A stretch of 64,000 nucleotides of DNA. Origin: Halorubrum rubrum (GTDB lineage Archaea > Halobacteriota > Halobacteria > Halobacteriales > Haloferacaceae). The stretch's first letter is position 1, and each line of letters opens with the position of its first letter. This document shows positions 43,159 to 52,465 of the stretch, piece by piece. A program made the position numbers and the translations under genes. The DNA is taken from contig NZ_JANHDM010000011.1 of the NCBI RefSeq assembly GCF_024494685.1, forward strand, positions 62,001 through 126,000. Direction: 5' to 3'. The notes below the pieces were generated by a model. The model was given only the letters and a program-made list of their open reading frames with translations, had not been told where the DNA came from and made no database searches.

Positions 43159-44670
43159 CTACGCGAACCGCTCCGGCGGCCGGCGGGGTTCGGCCGCCCG
43201 CTCGTAGGCGTACCCGAGCTCGAGGAGCCGCGGTTCGTCGAACGGTCGGCCGAGGAGTTCGAACCCGACCGGAAGGTCCCCGCCGTTCTCGCCGGCGGCG
43301 AACCCGGCGGGCAACACGATCGAGGGGAGTCCGGTGTGTGCCGAAAGCTCACAGCGCATCTCCGAGAACGGCTGGTGCTCCGGGATCTCGACCGGCAGCG
43401 CCATCGACGGCGGGTACAACAGCGCGTCGAGATCGTCGGCGACCAGCCGGTTCACCGTCTCGGTCCGGATCGTCTCGCGCCGCGCGAGCGCCCGCTGGTA
43501 CTCGGGGTCGTCGTCCACTCCCTCGGCCACGCCGAGGATCCCGCCGTCGAGGACGCGCTCCTCGACGCTCGGGGCCATCGTCCCGCTCTCGGCCAGCTCC
43601 CGCAGCGAGTCGACCGGCGTGTCCTCGTGGGCGGCGAGGTACGCGTCGAAGTCGCGTTCGAACTCCTCGCCGACGACCCGCGCGGAGTCCAACGTCTCCG
43701 CGTCGACGACCTCGACCGGGTCGACGAGGGTCGCGCCCGCGGCCGTCAGGTCCTCCATCGCGTCCTCGATGACGGCCTCGACCGCCTCGGCGGTGTCCGC
43801 CGCCGGGTTCTCCGGGTCGGACACCTCGAAGAGGTCGCGCGCGACGCCGATCCGCGCGCCCTCGAGCCCGTCGGCGTCGAGGTGCGCCGCGTACCCCTCC
43901 TCCGGCACCTCGCCGACGCCGAGCGCCGTGACGGGGTCCGCGGGGTCGTACCCGACCATCGCCTCGAGCGTCCGCGCCGCGTCGGCGACGGTCCGGGTGA
44001 TCGGGCCCGCTGTGTCCTGCGTCGCCGAGAGCGGGACGATCCCCGTGCGGCTCACGAGCCCCCGCGTGGGCCGGACGCCGACGAGGCTCGTGAACGCCGG
44101 CGGGGATCGCACCGACGAGCAGGTGTCCGTCCCCGTCCCGACCGCCGCGAGGTTGCTCGCGACCGCGGCGGCGGTCCCGCCGCTGGAGCCCGACGGCCGC
44201 CGGTCGAGCGCGTAGGGGTTCCGCGTCTCGCCGCCGAGCGAGCTCACGGAGTCGACCCCGAACGAGAGCTCCTGGAGGTTCGTCTTCGCGAGGATCACCG
44301 CGCCCGCCTCCCGGAGCCGCTCGACGACGAACGCGTCCTCGTCGGGGACGAACTCCGCGAAGAGCTTCGACCCCGCCGTCGTCGGCATGTCGGCCGTGTC
44401 GTGGTTGTCCTTGATCGCCGTCGGGATCCCGTGGAGCGGGCCGACGGGGCCGTCCGCCTCGAACCGCTCGTCCAACTCCCTGGCACGCGCGAGCGCGCCC
44501 TCGTTCACCGTCAGGACCGCGTTGAGGTCGTCCGCGTGCGCTGCGATCCGGTCGAGGTACGCCTCGGCGAGTTCCGCCGCGGTCAGCGTCGACGCCTCGA
44601 AGGCGTCGTGTATCTCGCCGACCGTCGTCTCCAACAGGTCGAAGTCGTCGTCGATCGTTCGGTCGTCCAT
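43159..44670 (-). CDS. Amidase signature family enzyme
   Basis: A 503-aa hydrolase of the amidase signature family. The catalytic Lys is K87 (TAIKDN). The cis-Ser is in R-P-S-G-S-S-G-G (158-165) and the nucleophile is in TDTCSSVRSP, near S186. In most amidases this last motif is G-G-S; here the glycines are replaced by C184 and S185, a known variant group. It differs from GatA, being shorter in the N-terminal part. It is divergent from the oligopeptide importer operon and may act on imported amides (inference). Confidence 0.88.
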   Translation of the reverse strand: MDDRTIDDDFDLLETTVGEIHDAFEASTLTAAELAEAYLDRIAAHADDLNAVLTVNEGALARARELDERFEADGPVGPLHGIPTAIKDNHDTADMPTTAGSKLFAEFVPDEDAFVVERLREAGAVILAKTNLQELSFGVDSVSSLGGETRNPYALDRRPSGSSGGTAAAVASNLAAVGTGTDTCSSVRSPPAFTSLVGVRPTRGLVSRTGIVPLSATQDTAGPITRTVADAARTLEAMVGYDPADPVTALGVGEVPEEGYAAHLDADGLEGARIGVARDLFEVSDPENPAADTAEAVEAVIEDAMEDLTAAGATLVDPVEVVDAETLDSARVVGEEFERDFDAYLAAHEDTPVDSLRELAESGTMAPSVEERVLDGGILGVAEGVDDDPEYQRALARRETIRTETVNRLVADDLDALLYPPSMALPVEIPEHQPFSEMRCELSAHTGLPSIVLPAGFAAGENGGDLPVGFELLGRPFDEPRLLELGYAYERAAEPRRPPERFA

Positions 44671-44921
44671 CTAGGGAGGGAGACAGAGGGCGAACAAATA
44701 GGGCTTTCCCTCCGTTATGTCCGTATCTCCGCATAACTGAAATTCTGCTCGGCGTTCGTCGATTAGACACGCCGAAGAGGACCAAATGTTAAAGGAATAC
44801 GGTAGACTGTGGATCACCTTCAACGGACACAATAATTGGACATATGAGTATCGTATTAGGACATTACCTTACTGAATACGTAGCGTTTTCATCTATCGAT
44901 TCTGTTTCTGCCATCGTCGAC

Positions 44922-46682
44922 ATGGACGACATACAGAGATCGGATCTGGAAGGACCGAAGATCGACCGGAGAACGACGGTAAAACTGCTCGGTGCCGCGG
45001 GTATCGGGGGGACGGCGGGCTGTCTCGGCGGCGGCGACGGCTCGGGCGGGGACGGCGGCGACGGCGAAAGCGGCGACGACGGTGAAAGCGGCGACGACGG
45101 TGAAAGCGGCGGCGGTGCCTCCGGAAGTCGGATAAGCGCCGGCTGGCTCACGGACGAGATCGAGTTCCTCGACCCGCACATGGTCGATCTGGGGATCCAG
45201 ATCGAGATCCACTCGAACCTCTTCAACGGGTTGTTGAAGCTCAACGAGGACATCGAGATCGTCGGCGACGCGGCGGCCGATTGGTCGCTCCCCGACGACA
45301 CGACGTACGAGTTCGAACTCCACGAGGGGATGACGTTCCACAACGGGGACACGCTCGACGCCGAGGCGGTCAAGTGGTCGCTGGAACGGCTCGCCGGAAT
45401 GGACACTTCTCCCCACGCCGGGAAGGTCTCCAACGTCGACTCCATCGAGGCGGACGGGCTGGACCTGACGATCAACCTCACGGAGCCGTACGCGCCGTTC
45501 GTCTCGTTCATGCTCCGCGGACCGGGGCGTGCGGGGACGATCGTTCACGAGAGCGCCGCGGACGATCCCGACGAGTACGCGCGCATGCCGATCGGCAGCG
45601 GCCCGTTCGAACTCACCGAACGGACCGCGGGCGAGTCGCTCACGCTCGACGCCTACGACGACTACTGGGAGACCGACGCGGACGGGAACTCGCTTCCGTA
45701 CCTCGACGGGATCGACATCGAGCTGATCCCGGAGCCGAGCACCATGTGGTCGGCCCTCCAGGGCGGCGAGATCGACTACGCGAACCTCCTCACGGGCGAG
45801 TTCGCACAGCAAGCGGAGGGGACCGGCAGCCTCACCGTTCAGACGGCGAGCGCCGGCGAGTGGAGCGGGATAGCGCCGCTCTGTTCGAACCCCGACGACA
45901 ACCCGGAGATGGTGCGGTGGATCAGCGGGCTCGGCGAGGAGCCGACGGAGATGTGGAACGGGGAGGACATCCCGACCGCCGACCCGCGGGTTCGCGAGGC
46001 CCTCGCGATCGCCATCGACCGGGAGGAGATCGTCGAACGGGCGGCGTTCGGCTACGGCCAACCGGCACACACGCTCTACAACCCCGCCATCGGGTGGCTG
46101 TACAACGAACTGGGCGAGGGCGAGCCGGATCCGGGCTTCTACTACGACCCCGAACGCGCCGAGGAGCTGCTCGACGAGGCCGGCTACACCGGCGAGCCGC
46201 GGCTCGAGGCGACGGTGTTGGCGCTCACGGAGGACGAACGGGAGCTCACCGTCGTTCAAGAGCAGCTCAGCGAGATCGGCGTCGAGATCGAGATCGACAT
46301 CCAACAGCAGTCGTCGTACTGGGACAACACGTACCGGTACGAGCAGCTCCTGTGTGCGTACGGCGGCGCGTCCGACGTCGACCCGTGGATGTCCGATTTC
46401 AAGCAGTTCGGCTACCCGAACGAGGAGACGACGGAGGGTGCCTGGCAGCGTTCGCTTTGGTTCGACGAGGAGTACAGCGACCTGCTCGCGGAGGCGAACA
46501 CGACGCCGAACCTCGAGGACCGCGCCGAGGTGTACCAGGATATCAACGAGATGTTCGTGGAGAACGTGCCGTTCATCCCGACGATGTTCCCGCTGAATCC
46601 GAAGGCGCTCGTCTCGGAGCTCGGCGGCGTTGGCACCCAGGCGGGACTGAGCAACTTCCACCGCGCCTCGCTGGATGAGTAG
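44922..46682 (+). CDS. Oligopeptide ABC transporter, substrate-binding lipoprotein
   Basis: A 586-aa extracellular binding protein of the SBP_bac_5 type. It has a Tat motif with R16-R17 (IDRRTTVKLLG) and a lipobox ending at C34 (GGTAGC), then a Gly/Asp/Ser-rich linker with a repeated ESGDDG. The SBP_bac_5 core runs from about 70 to 580 (SLPDDTTYEFELHEGMTFHNGD..., PIGSGPFELTERTAGESLTLDAYDDYW). Start 44922 is chosen so that the twin arginines sit near the N-terminus; upstream residues do not fit. It is the first gene of the importer operon. Confidence 0.92.
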   Translation: MDDIQRSDLEGPKIDRRTTVKLLGAAGIGGTAGCLGGGDGSGGDGGDGESGDDGESGDDGESGGGASGSRISAGWLTDEIEFLDPHMVDLGIQIEIHSNLFNGLLKLNEDIEIVGDAAADWSLPDDTTYEFELHEGMTFHNGDTLDAEAVKWSLERLAGMDTSPHAGKVSNVDSIEADGLDLTINLTEPYAPFVSFMLRGPGRAGTIVHESAADDPDEYARMPIGSGPFELTERTAGESLTLDAYDDYWETDADGNSLPYLDGIDIELIPEPSTMWSALQGGEIDYANLLTGEFAQQAEGTGSLTVQTASAGEWSGIAPLCSNPDDNPEMVRWISGLGEEPTEMWNGEDIPTADPRVREALAIAIDREEIVERAAFGYGQPAHTLYNPAIGWLYNELGEGEPDPGFYYDPERAEELLDEAGYTGEPRLEATVLALTEDERELTVVQEQLSEIGVEIEIDIQQQSSYWDNTYRYEQLLCAYGGASDVDPWMSDFKQFGYPNEETTEGAWQRSLWFDEEYSDLLAEANTTPNLEDRAEVYQDINEMFVENVPFIPTMFPLNPKALVSELGGVGTQAGLSNFHRASLDE

Positions 46683-46757
46683 CGTACGACCGACGCCGAT
46701 CGCCCGCAGGGGGTTCACGGCCGGGAAGGCGTCCCGACCCGAAGGGGGTGAGCGCGG

Positions 46758-47717
46758 ATGGGCCTGAGACAGTACCTACTCAAGCGGCTGGTCCACTCCG
46801 TGTTCGTCATGCTCTTCGTGGTCACCGTGGTGTTCTTCGCCGTCCGATCGATCCCGGGCGACCCGGCGCGGCTGATGCTCGGCGGCGACGCGGACCCGGA
46901 GGCGCTCGAGGCGCTTCGGGCGGAACTGGGGCTGAACGAGCCGCTGTACGTCCAGTACTTCCAGTGGCTTCGACGGCTGTTGACGGGGGACTTCGGCGAG
47001 TCGATCCGCACCGGGGAGCCGGTCCTCGGATCGCTGGTTCAGGTCGCCGGTCCCACGCTAAGCATCGCGATGCTGGGGATGGTCATCGCGCTCGTGATCG
47101 CCATTCCGACCGGGATCGTCAGTTCGGTCAAACGGTACGAGATCGAGGACTACCTCTCGACGACGATCGCGTTCTTCGGGATCAGCATGCCCGCCTTCTG
47201 GATCGGCATCGTCCTGATCCTCGTCGTCGGCGTGAACGTCGACGCGATCCCGACGTTCGGGTATACGCCGATAAACGAGGGCGTCGGGCCGTGGCTCAGG
47301 TCGATCCTCCTACCGGCGATCGCGGTCGGGTTCCCGTACGGCGGGATCTTGATGCGGATGATGCGGTCGTCGATGCTCGAGGTGCTCAACGAGGACTACA
47401 TGCGGACCGCACGCGCGAAGGGGCTCACCTCGAACCTCGTGCTGTTCAAACACGGGCTACAGAACGCGTTGATCCCCGTCGTTACGCTCGCGGGGATCTT
47501 CCTCGCGGTCGTACTCGGTGGCGTCGTCGCCGTCGAGATCGTCTTCGGGATCCGCGGCATCGGTCGGCTGCTCATCGGCTCGATCAACCGACGAGACTTC
47601 CCGCTGATCCAGGGGACCGTGCTGATCGTCTCCTTCGTGTTCGTGCTCGCGAACATCGTCGTCGACCTCCTGTATACGATGATAAACCCACGCATCAAGT
47701 ACGGCGGTGGTGAGTGA
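46758..47717 (+). CDS. Oligopeptide ABC transporter, permease (DppB type)
   Basis: A 319-aa membrane protein with six helices. N-terminal MGLRQYLLKRLVHSVFVMLFVVTVVFF is the DppB start pattern. The EAA loop that docks the ATPases is in EDYMRTARAKGLTSNLVLFKHGLQNALIPVV. The following AGIFLAVVLGGVVAVEIVFGIRGIG is typical. It starts 75 bp after the binding-protein gene. Confidence 0.93.
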   Translation: MGLRQYLLKRLVHSVFVMLFVVTVVFFAVRSIPGDPARLMLGGDADPEALEALRAELGLNEPLYVQYFQWLRRLLTGDFGESIRTGEPVLGSLVQVAGPTLSIAMLGMVIALVIAIPTGIVSSVKRYEIEDYLSTTIAFFGISMPAFWIGIVLILVVGVNVDAIPTFGYTPINEGVGPWLRSILLPAIAVGFPYGGILMRMMRSSMLEVLNEDYMRTARAKGLTSNLVLFKHGLQNALIPVVTLAGIFLAVVLGGVVAVEIVFGIRGIGRLLIGSINRRDFPLIQGTVLIVSFVFVLANIVVDLLYTMINPRIKYGGGE

Positions 47718-48616
47718 CCGTGTCGAGTCGATTCGACACCGACGGCGGCCGCGTGTTCGGCCTCCGGACCGACCTCATCGAACAGTTCATCGGCACGGTC
47801 AACCGGGACCTGAAAGCCAAGCTCGGCGTGGTCATCGTCACGCTGTTCGTCATCGCGGCGATATTCGCGCCGGAACTGGCGCCGTACGACCCGATGGCAC
47901 AGGACTTCGCTCCGCTTCAGGCGCCCGCCCTGTCGAGCGAGACGCCGCTCGGAACCGACTCGTTCGGACGGGACCTCCTCTCCCGACTGATGTACGGGGC
48001 GCGGATCAGCCTCGGCGTCGGGCTGGGAGCCGTCCTGTTCGGCGCGATCAGCGGCGTTCTCCTCGGACTGATCGCCGGGTTCTACGGCGGCTGGATCGAC
48101 GACCTCCTGATGCGGGGCGTCGACGTGATGTGGGCGTTCCCCTGGCTTCTGATCGCCATCATGCTCGTCGCGGTGTTCGGACAGGGCGTCTGGAACGTCA
48201 TCGTCGCCGTCGGGTTCGCCTACATCGACGACTTCGCCCGGATCACCCGCGGCGAGGTCCTCTCCATCCGCGAGGAGGAGTACGTGCTCGCCGCCGAGAG
48301 CGTCGGTCTCGGCGACCTCGAAATCGTCTTCGAGGAGGTGTTCCCGAACACCGTCGCCCCGATCATCGTCCAGTTCACGGTGCTCGTGGCCCGCGCCATG
48401 CTCGCGGAGGCGACGCTCTCGTTCCTCGGCCTCGGCGTGAAGCCGTCGACGCCGACGTGGGGCGCGCTGTTGGGACAGGGTCGCGACTTCATCACGACGG
48501 CGTGGTGGATCTCGATCCTTCCCGGAGTTCTGATCATGATAACCGTTCTCGGAATCAACCTCTTCGGTGACGCCTTACGGGACGCCTTCGACGTGAGGGA
48601 GGTGGATAGCGAATGA
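47714..48616 (+). CDS. Oligopeptide ABC transporter, permease (DppC type)
   Basis: A 300-aa membrane permease. The N-terminal cytoplasmic part contains [32 protein letters not shown], then [24 protein letters not shown]. The EAA motif is [35 protein letters not shown] 47714 overlaps the dppB-type stop. GTG 47720 is an alternative. The stop overlaps the next start (GAATGA). Confidence 0.93.
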   Translation: MTVSSRFDTDGGRVFGLRTDLIEQFIGTVNRDLKAKLGVVIVTLFVIAAIFAPELAPYDPMAQDFAPLQAPALSSETPLGTDSFGRDLLSRLMYGARISLGVGLGAVLFGAISGVLLGLIAGFYGGWIDDLLMRGVDVMWAFPWLLIAIMLVAVFGQGVWNVIVAVGFAYIDDFARITRGEVLSIREEEYVLAAESVGLGDLEIVFEEVFPNTVAPIIVQFTVLVARAMLAEATLSFLGLGVKPSTPTWGALLGQGRDFITTAWWISILPGVLIMITVLGINLFGDALRDAFDVREVDSE

Positions 48617-49842
48617 GCGAACCGCTGTTGGACGTACGCGGACTCACGACGTCCTTCGAGACCGGACAGGGGCGGCTCACCGCCGTCGACGATGTCTCCT
48701 TCAGCATCGAGGAGGGAGAGGTGTTCGGCGTCGTGGGCGAATCCGGCTCCGGAAAGAGCGTCACGGCGCTGTCGGTGATGCGACTCCTCGACGACGCCGG
48801 GACGGTCGAGGCGGACGAGGTGCGGTTCGACGGTACCGACCTGCTCTCGTTGAGCGAGTCCGAGATGCGCTCGGTCCGCGGCGGGGAGATCAGCATGATC
48901 TTCCAGGACCCGATGACGAGCCTGAACCCGGTGATGACGATCGGCGAGCAGATCGCCGAGGTCGTTCGCCACCACGGCGACGTCGGCGAGCGGACCGGGT
49001 TCTGGAGCGAGATGCGCCGGAAGTACGTCACCGGAACCTCGACGGAGAGCCGTTCCTGGCGGCGGGCGATCGAACTGCTCGAGACCGTCGGGATCCCCGA
49101 GCCCGAACAGCGGGCGACGGAGTACCCACACCAGCTCTCCGGCGGGATGCGCCAGCGCGTTGTCATCGCGCAGGCGCTCGCCGGAGACCCGTCGCTGATC
49201 GTCGCCGACGAGCCGACGACGGCGCTGGACGTGAGCATCGAGGCGCAGATCCTCAACGAGATCCTCGAGTTGAGCGACGAGTTCGGCATCTCGGTGATGC
49301 TCATCACGCACGACCTCGGCGTCGTCCGGGAGACCTGCGACCGCGTCGCCGTGATGTACGCCTCCGAGTTCATGGAGACCGGCCACGTCGACGATCTCTT
49401 CGAGGATCCGCATCATCCCTACACCGAGGGACTGCTTGCGAGCATTCCGCGGATCGACGACGACCGCGAGTGGCTCAGCGTCATCGAGGGGACCGTCCCG
49501 GATCTGATCGACAAACCGCCGGGGTGTCCGTTCCAAGACCGCTGTGAGTACGCGTTCGACCTCTGTGACCGGCCGCTCGTCGAGTACGAACTCGACTCGA
49601 ACAGACGGGCGAGGCACGCGGTGCGCTGTCATCGAGAAAACGACCGGGTTCGCGTCGACGAGTCGGGCCACGTCACCGACGTGCCCGATGAAGCCGTCGC
49701 GGCCCTCGAGAGGCGGATCGAGGCCGGGGACGGGAGCTCGAACGACGCCACCGTAGCGGAGTCGACCGTCCGAGCCGATGGAGGGAGTCCGACGGGCGGT
49801 TTCGACGAAACGGAACGCCGAGGTGATCGCGATGAGTACTGA
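48613..49842 (+). CDS. Oligopeptide ABC transporter, ATP-binding protein (DppD type)
   Basis: A 409-aa ATPase. Walker A is GESGSGKS (about 41-48), the signature is [15 protein letters not shown], Walker B is LIVADEP and the switch His is in LITHDLG. A C-terminal oligopeptide-transporter domain (PF08352) has [14 protein letters not shown], which in this family can bind an Fe-S cluster or zinc. The final 70 residues form an acidic tail. Its start overlaps the permease stop and its 3' end overlaps the DppF-type start by 11 bp. Confidence 0.93.
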   Translation: MSEPLLDVRGLTTSFETGQGRLTAVDDVSFSIEEGEVFGVVGESGSGKSVTALSVMRLLDDAGTVEADEVRFDGTDLLSLSESEMRSVRGGEISMIFQDPMTSLNPVMTIGEQIAEVVRHHGDVGERTGFWSEMRRKYVTGTSTESRSWRRAIELLETVGIPEPEQRATEYPHQLSGGMRQRVVIAQALAGDPSLIVADEPTTALDVSIEAQILNEILELSDEFGISVMLITHDLGVVRETCDRVAVMYASEFMETGHVDDLFEDPHHPYTEGLLASIPRIDDDREWLSVIEGTVPDLIDKPPGCPFQDRCEYAFDLCDRPLVEYELDSNRRARHAVRCHRENDRVRVDESGHVTDVPDEAVAALERRIEAGDGSSNDATVAESTVRADGGSPTGGFDETERRGDRDEY

Positions 49843-50965
49843 TTCACTCGAGACGTCAACGGCGCCGGCCGCCGAATCGACCGATGAACCGTTGCTCCGC
49901 GCCACGGGGTTACGGAAGTACTTCCAGACCGAGACGGGGCTCCTCGATCGATTCCTCGGGGAGCCCACGCACGTCAAGGCGGTCGACGGGGTGAACCTCG
50001 CAGTGGGCGAACGGGAGACGCTGGGTCTCGTCGGCGAATCCGGCTGCGGAAAGACGACCCTCGGCCGCGTACTCTCCCGTCTGTACGACCCGTCGGCGGG
50101 GACGCTCGAGTTCGACGGCGAGGAGATCACCGACCTGGGCGGCGACGAACTCAAGCGACTCAGAAAGCGGGTTCAGGTGATCTTCCAGGACCCAATGTCG
50201 TCGCTCAACCCGCGGAAGACCGCGAGCGAGATCGTCGCCAAACCGCTGGAAGTCCACGACATCGCGAGCGGCGCGGAGAAACGGGAACGGCTCGCCGAGC
50301 TGTTCGACGAGGTCGGACTCCAGGAGTCACACCTCGACCGGTATCCACACGAGTTCTCCGGCGGACAGCGGCAGCGGATCGGGATCGCTCGCGCGCTCGC
50401 GGTCGAGCCGGATCTGATCATCGCCGACGAGCCCGTCTCCGCGCTGGACGTGAGCGTTCAAGCGCAGATCATCAACCTGATGAAGCGGCTCCAGGACAAG
50501 TACGGCCTCTCGTACGTGTTCATCGCGCACGACCTCAGCGTCGTCAAACACATCAGCGACCGCGTCGCCGTGATGTATCTGGGGAAAATCGTCGAGCGGG
50601 GACGGAAGGAGGACATCTTCGGAAACCCGCAACACCCGTACACGCGGGCGCTGCTTCACTCGATACCGCGCGTGGACGGCGAGCGGAAACGTCACGAGTC
50701 GCTGCTCGAGGGCAACCCGCCGAGCCCGATCGATCCGCCGTCGGGGTGTCGATTTCGGACGCGGTGTCCGGAGTACCTCGGGGACGAGTGTGCCGGAACG
50801 GAACCCGAGCTTCGGGCGGTCGCCGGCGAGTCCGGCACCGTCCCCCCGCCGGAACGCGTCGAGGCGATCTCCACCGGCGGCGAGTCCTCCGCGGAGCACG
50901 CGATCGCCTGCCACTGGCTAGGGAGATCCAGCGAGCGGCGCGAGAATCAGGACCCGATGTCCTGA
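49832..50965 (+). CDS. Oligopeptide ABC transporter, ATP-binding protein (DppF type)
   Basis: A 377-aa second ATPase. Walker A is GESGCGKT, the Q loop is [16 protein letters not shown], the signature is [15 protein letters not shown], Walker B is LIIADEP and the switch is FIAHDLS. The C-terminal domain has the Cys pattern [19 protein letters not shown] 49832 (MSTDSLETS) suits the family; an upstream in-frame start lies inside the previous gene. It is the last gene of the operon. Confidence 0.93.
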   Translation: MSTDSLETSTAPAAESTDEPLLRATGLRKYFQTETGLLDRFLGEPTHVKAVDGVNLAVGERETLGLVGESGCGKTTLGRVLSRLYDPSAGTLEFDGEEITDLGGDELKRLRKRVQVIFQDPMSSLNPRKTASEIVAKPLEVHDIASGAEKRERLAELFDEVGLQESHLDRYPHEFSGGQRQRIGIARALAVEPDLIIADEPVSALDVSVQAQIINLMKRLQDKYGLSYVFIAHDLSVVKHISDRVAVMYLGKIVERGRKEDIFGNPQHPYTRALLHSIPRVDGERKRHESLLEGNPPSPIDPPSGCRFRTRCPEYLGDECAGTEPELRAVAGESGTVPPPERVEAISTGGESSAEHAIACHWLGRSSERRENQDPMS

Positions 50966-51019
50966 GCCGTCTCCGTTCCGGCGTCAGTGATCGGCGACGC
51001 CGTGTCGCCTCTTCGACCG

Positions 51020-51319
51020 TTACCGCCGAAGACCGGCTTCCTCGTCGTCCTCGACGAACCGGACGGTGAAGTAGTCGTAGCCGCCGTAGGCCGTCTCCAG
51101 TGCGCCCATCCACCAGTTCCAGCGTTCGACGAGCGACGAGCCGTCGGGCGCGTCGGAGAGGTGCCGGACCACGCCGGGAACGGTCAGCGCGTGTCCGCGG
51201 TCGGTGGAGGGCTTTCCGGAGTCCGCGAGGTCGCTGGCGGCCCGAGCGATCACGCGCCGCTCCGCGGCGGTACCCCCGAACTCCTCGGCCAACGTCCGCT
51301 CCAGCCGCTTGCGGTCCAT
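51020..51319 (-). CDS. Conserved haloarchaeal protein of unknown function
   Basis: A 99-aa protein (MDRKRLERTLAEEFGGTAAE... RRVIARAASDLADSG...). The middle segment GHALTVPGVVRHLSDAPDGSSLVERWNWWMGALETAYGGYDYFTV is strongly patterned and likely folded. No membrane segment or known domain is recognised. It stands alone, convergent with the importer operon. Confidence 0.6.
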   Translation of the reverse strand: MDRKRLERTLAEEFGGTAAERRVIARAASDLADSGKPSTDRGHALTVPGVVRHLSDAPDGSSLVERWNWWMGALETAYGGYDYFTVRFVEDDEEAGLRR

Positions 51320-51400
51320 GTTTTCGGATAGGTCGTGCGGCTATTTGAGTCGTCCGGTGAGGGCGATCCGTCGGGCGTCGTCCTCCGCTCTGTCGCCGGG

Positions 51401-52405
51401 TCACAGCCGCGCCGCGAGCGCCAAGAACAGCAGGGTGAACGGCGCGGAGAGCAGCCCCAACGCGACCCCACCCCCGTCGGCACCCGCCGCCGACATCGCC
51501 AGGCCGACGACGAGCGAACTGCTCCCGAGGATCGCGAGGGTGACCCGCTCGGGGACGCTCGCCCGGTCGGGCCCGTCGGAGCGCGCGAGGACGGCGTCGA
51601 GCGCGTCCTCGACGGCGTCGGCCCGCTCGCTGGGGACGAACAGCCACGGCGTCGACCGGTACCAGGCGTTCCCCCGGTACGCCAGGAGGAACAACGTCGT
51701 CCACGGCAGCTCGATCCGACGCGTCCGGATCACGGCGTCGAGGTCGTCGGATCGGGTCCGGTCGTGCGTGTGGTCCGTCCGCTCGACGACGCGCTCCGCG
51801 GGATCGAGTCGGACCGACGTTCCCTTGGAACCGACGAGGACCGGCAGGAACCAAATGAGCGGGAAGAGGTAGAACAGCCCGACCTCGGCCGGCGAGGGGC
51901 CCCACACCCAGAGCGCGCCGAACGGAGCCGCGCCCGCGAGCACCCACGCGGGCCGGATCGACTCCCGCGAGAGCGAGTAGTCGCCGAACGACGACCGGAC
52001 CCGCTCTCGTGCCCCTTCGGTCGACCGGTCGTAGGCGATCAGGAGGTAGAGAAGCGAGAACGGGCCGCCGACGAAAAGCAGCACGGCGAGCACCCACAGG
52101 TCGCTCTCTCCGCCGAACCCGCCGCCGGTCGCCGCGGTCCACGCTGCGCCCGCCACGCCGACGGCGACGATCCCGCCGACGGCGAGGAGGGCGACCCCGA
52201 CGACGACGGTCACGCCGAGCGCGACCGACCGGAGCCGGTCGTGACGGACCGGTCCCCACTCGACCGGATCGGGGATCGACCCCGCTTCGGCCGCCGTCAC
52301 CGAGTTCGTGTCGATCGTCGACTCGACGGCGGCCTCGGTCCGCTCTGTCGTCTCAGACGACTCGGCCGTCTCGACCGGCTCGGCGGAACCGCTCTCGGAG
52401 GGCAT
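51401..52405 (-). CDS. Multi-spanning membrane protein of unknown function
   Basis: A 334-aa protein. The first 55 residues are Thr/Ser/Glu-rich and disordered. Five or six membrane helices follow (about 62-90, 107-128, 153-173, 177-195, 287-305 and 313-332). A cytoplasmic block between residues 200 and 280 has VRLDPAERVVERTDHTHDR and RRIELPWTTLFLLAYRGNAWY, a bPH2-like pattern. No family is assigned. It is not clearly in an operon. Confidence 0.6.
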   Translation of the reverse strand: MPSESGSAEPVETAESSETTERTEAAVESTIDTNSVTAAEAGSIPDPVEWGPVRHDRLRSVALGVTVVVGVALLAVGGIVAVGVAGAAWTAATGGGFGGESDLWVLAVLLFVGGPFSLLYLLIAYDRSTEGARERVRSSFGDYSLSRESIRPAWVLAGAAPFGALWVWGPSPAEVGLFYLFPLIWFLPVLVGSKGTSVRLDPAERVVERTDHTHDRTRSDDLDAVIRTRRIELPWTTLFLLAYRGNAWYRSTPWLFVPSERADAVEDALDAVLARSDGPDRASVPERVTLAILGSSSLVVGLAMSAAGADGGGVALGLLSAPFTLLFLALAARL

Positions 52406-52465
52406 CCCGGTCTCCGGTAGGCGCGGCGCGTTGTTAAATCCGACCGAATTCGGGATCGTGGGGGG

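Noticed and set aside
44922-50965. ABC operon as a nickel importer
   Set aside because: Nickel and peptide importers share the same families, but no nickel-enzyme genes or nickel-binding features are nearby. The general oligopeptide call is safer.
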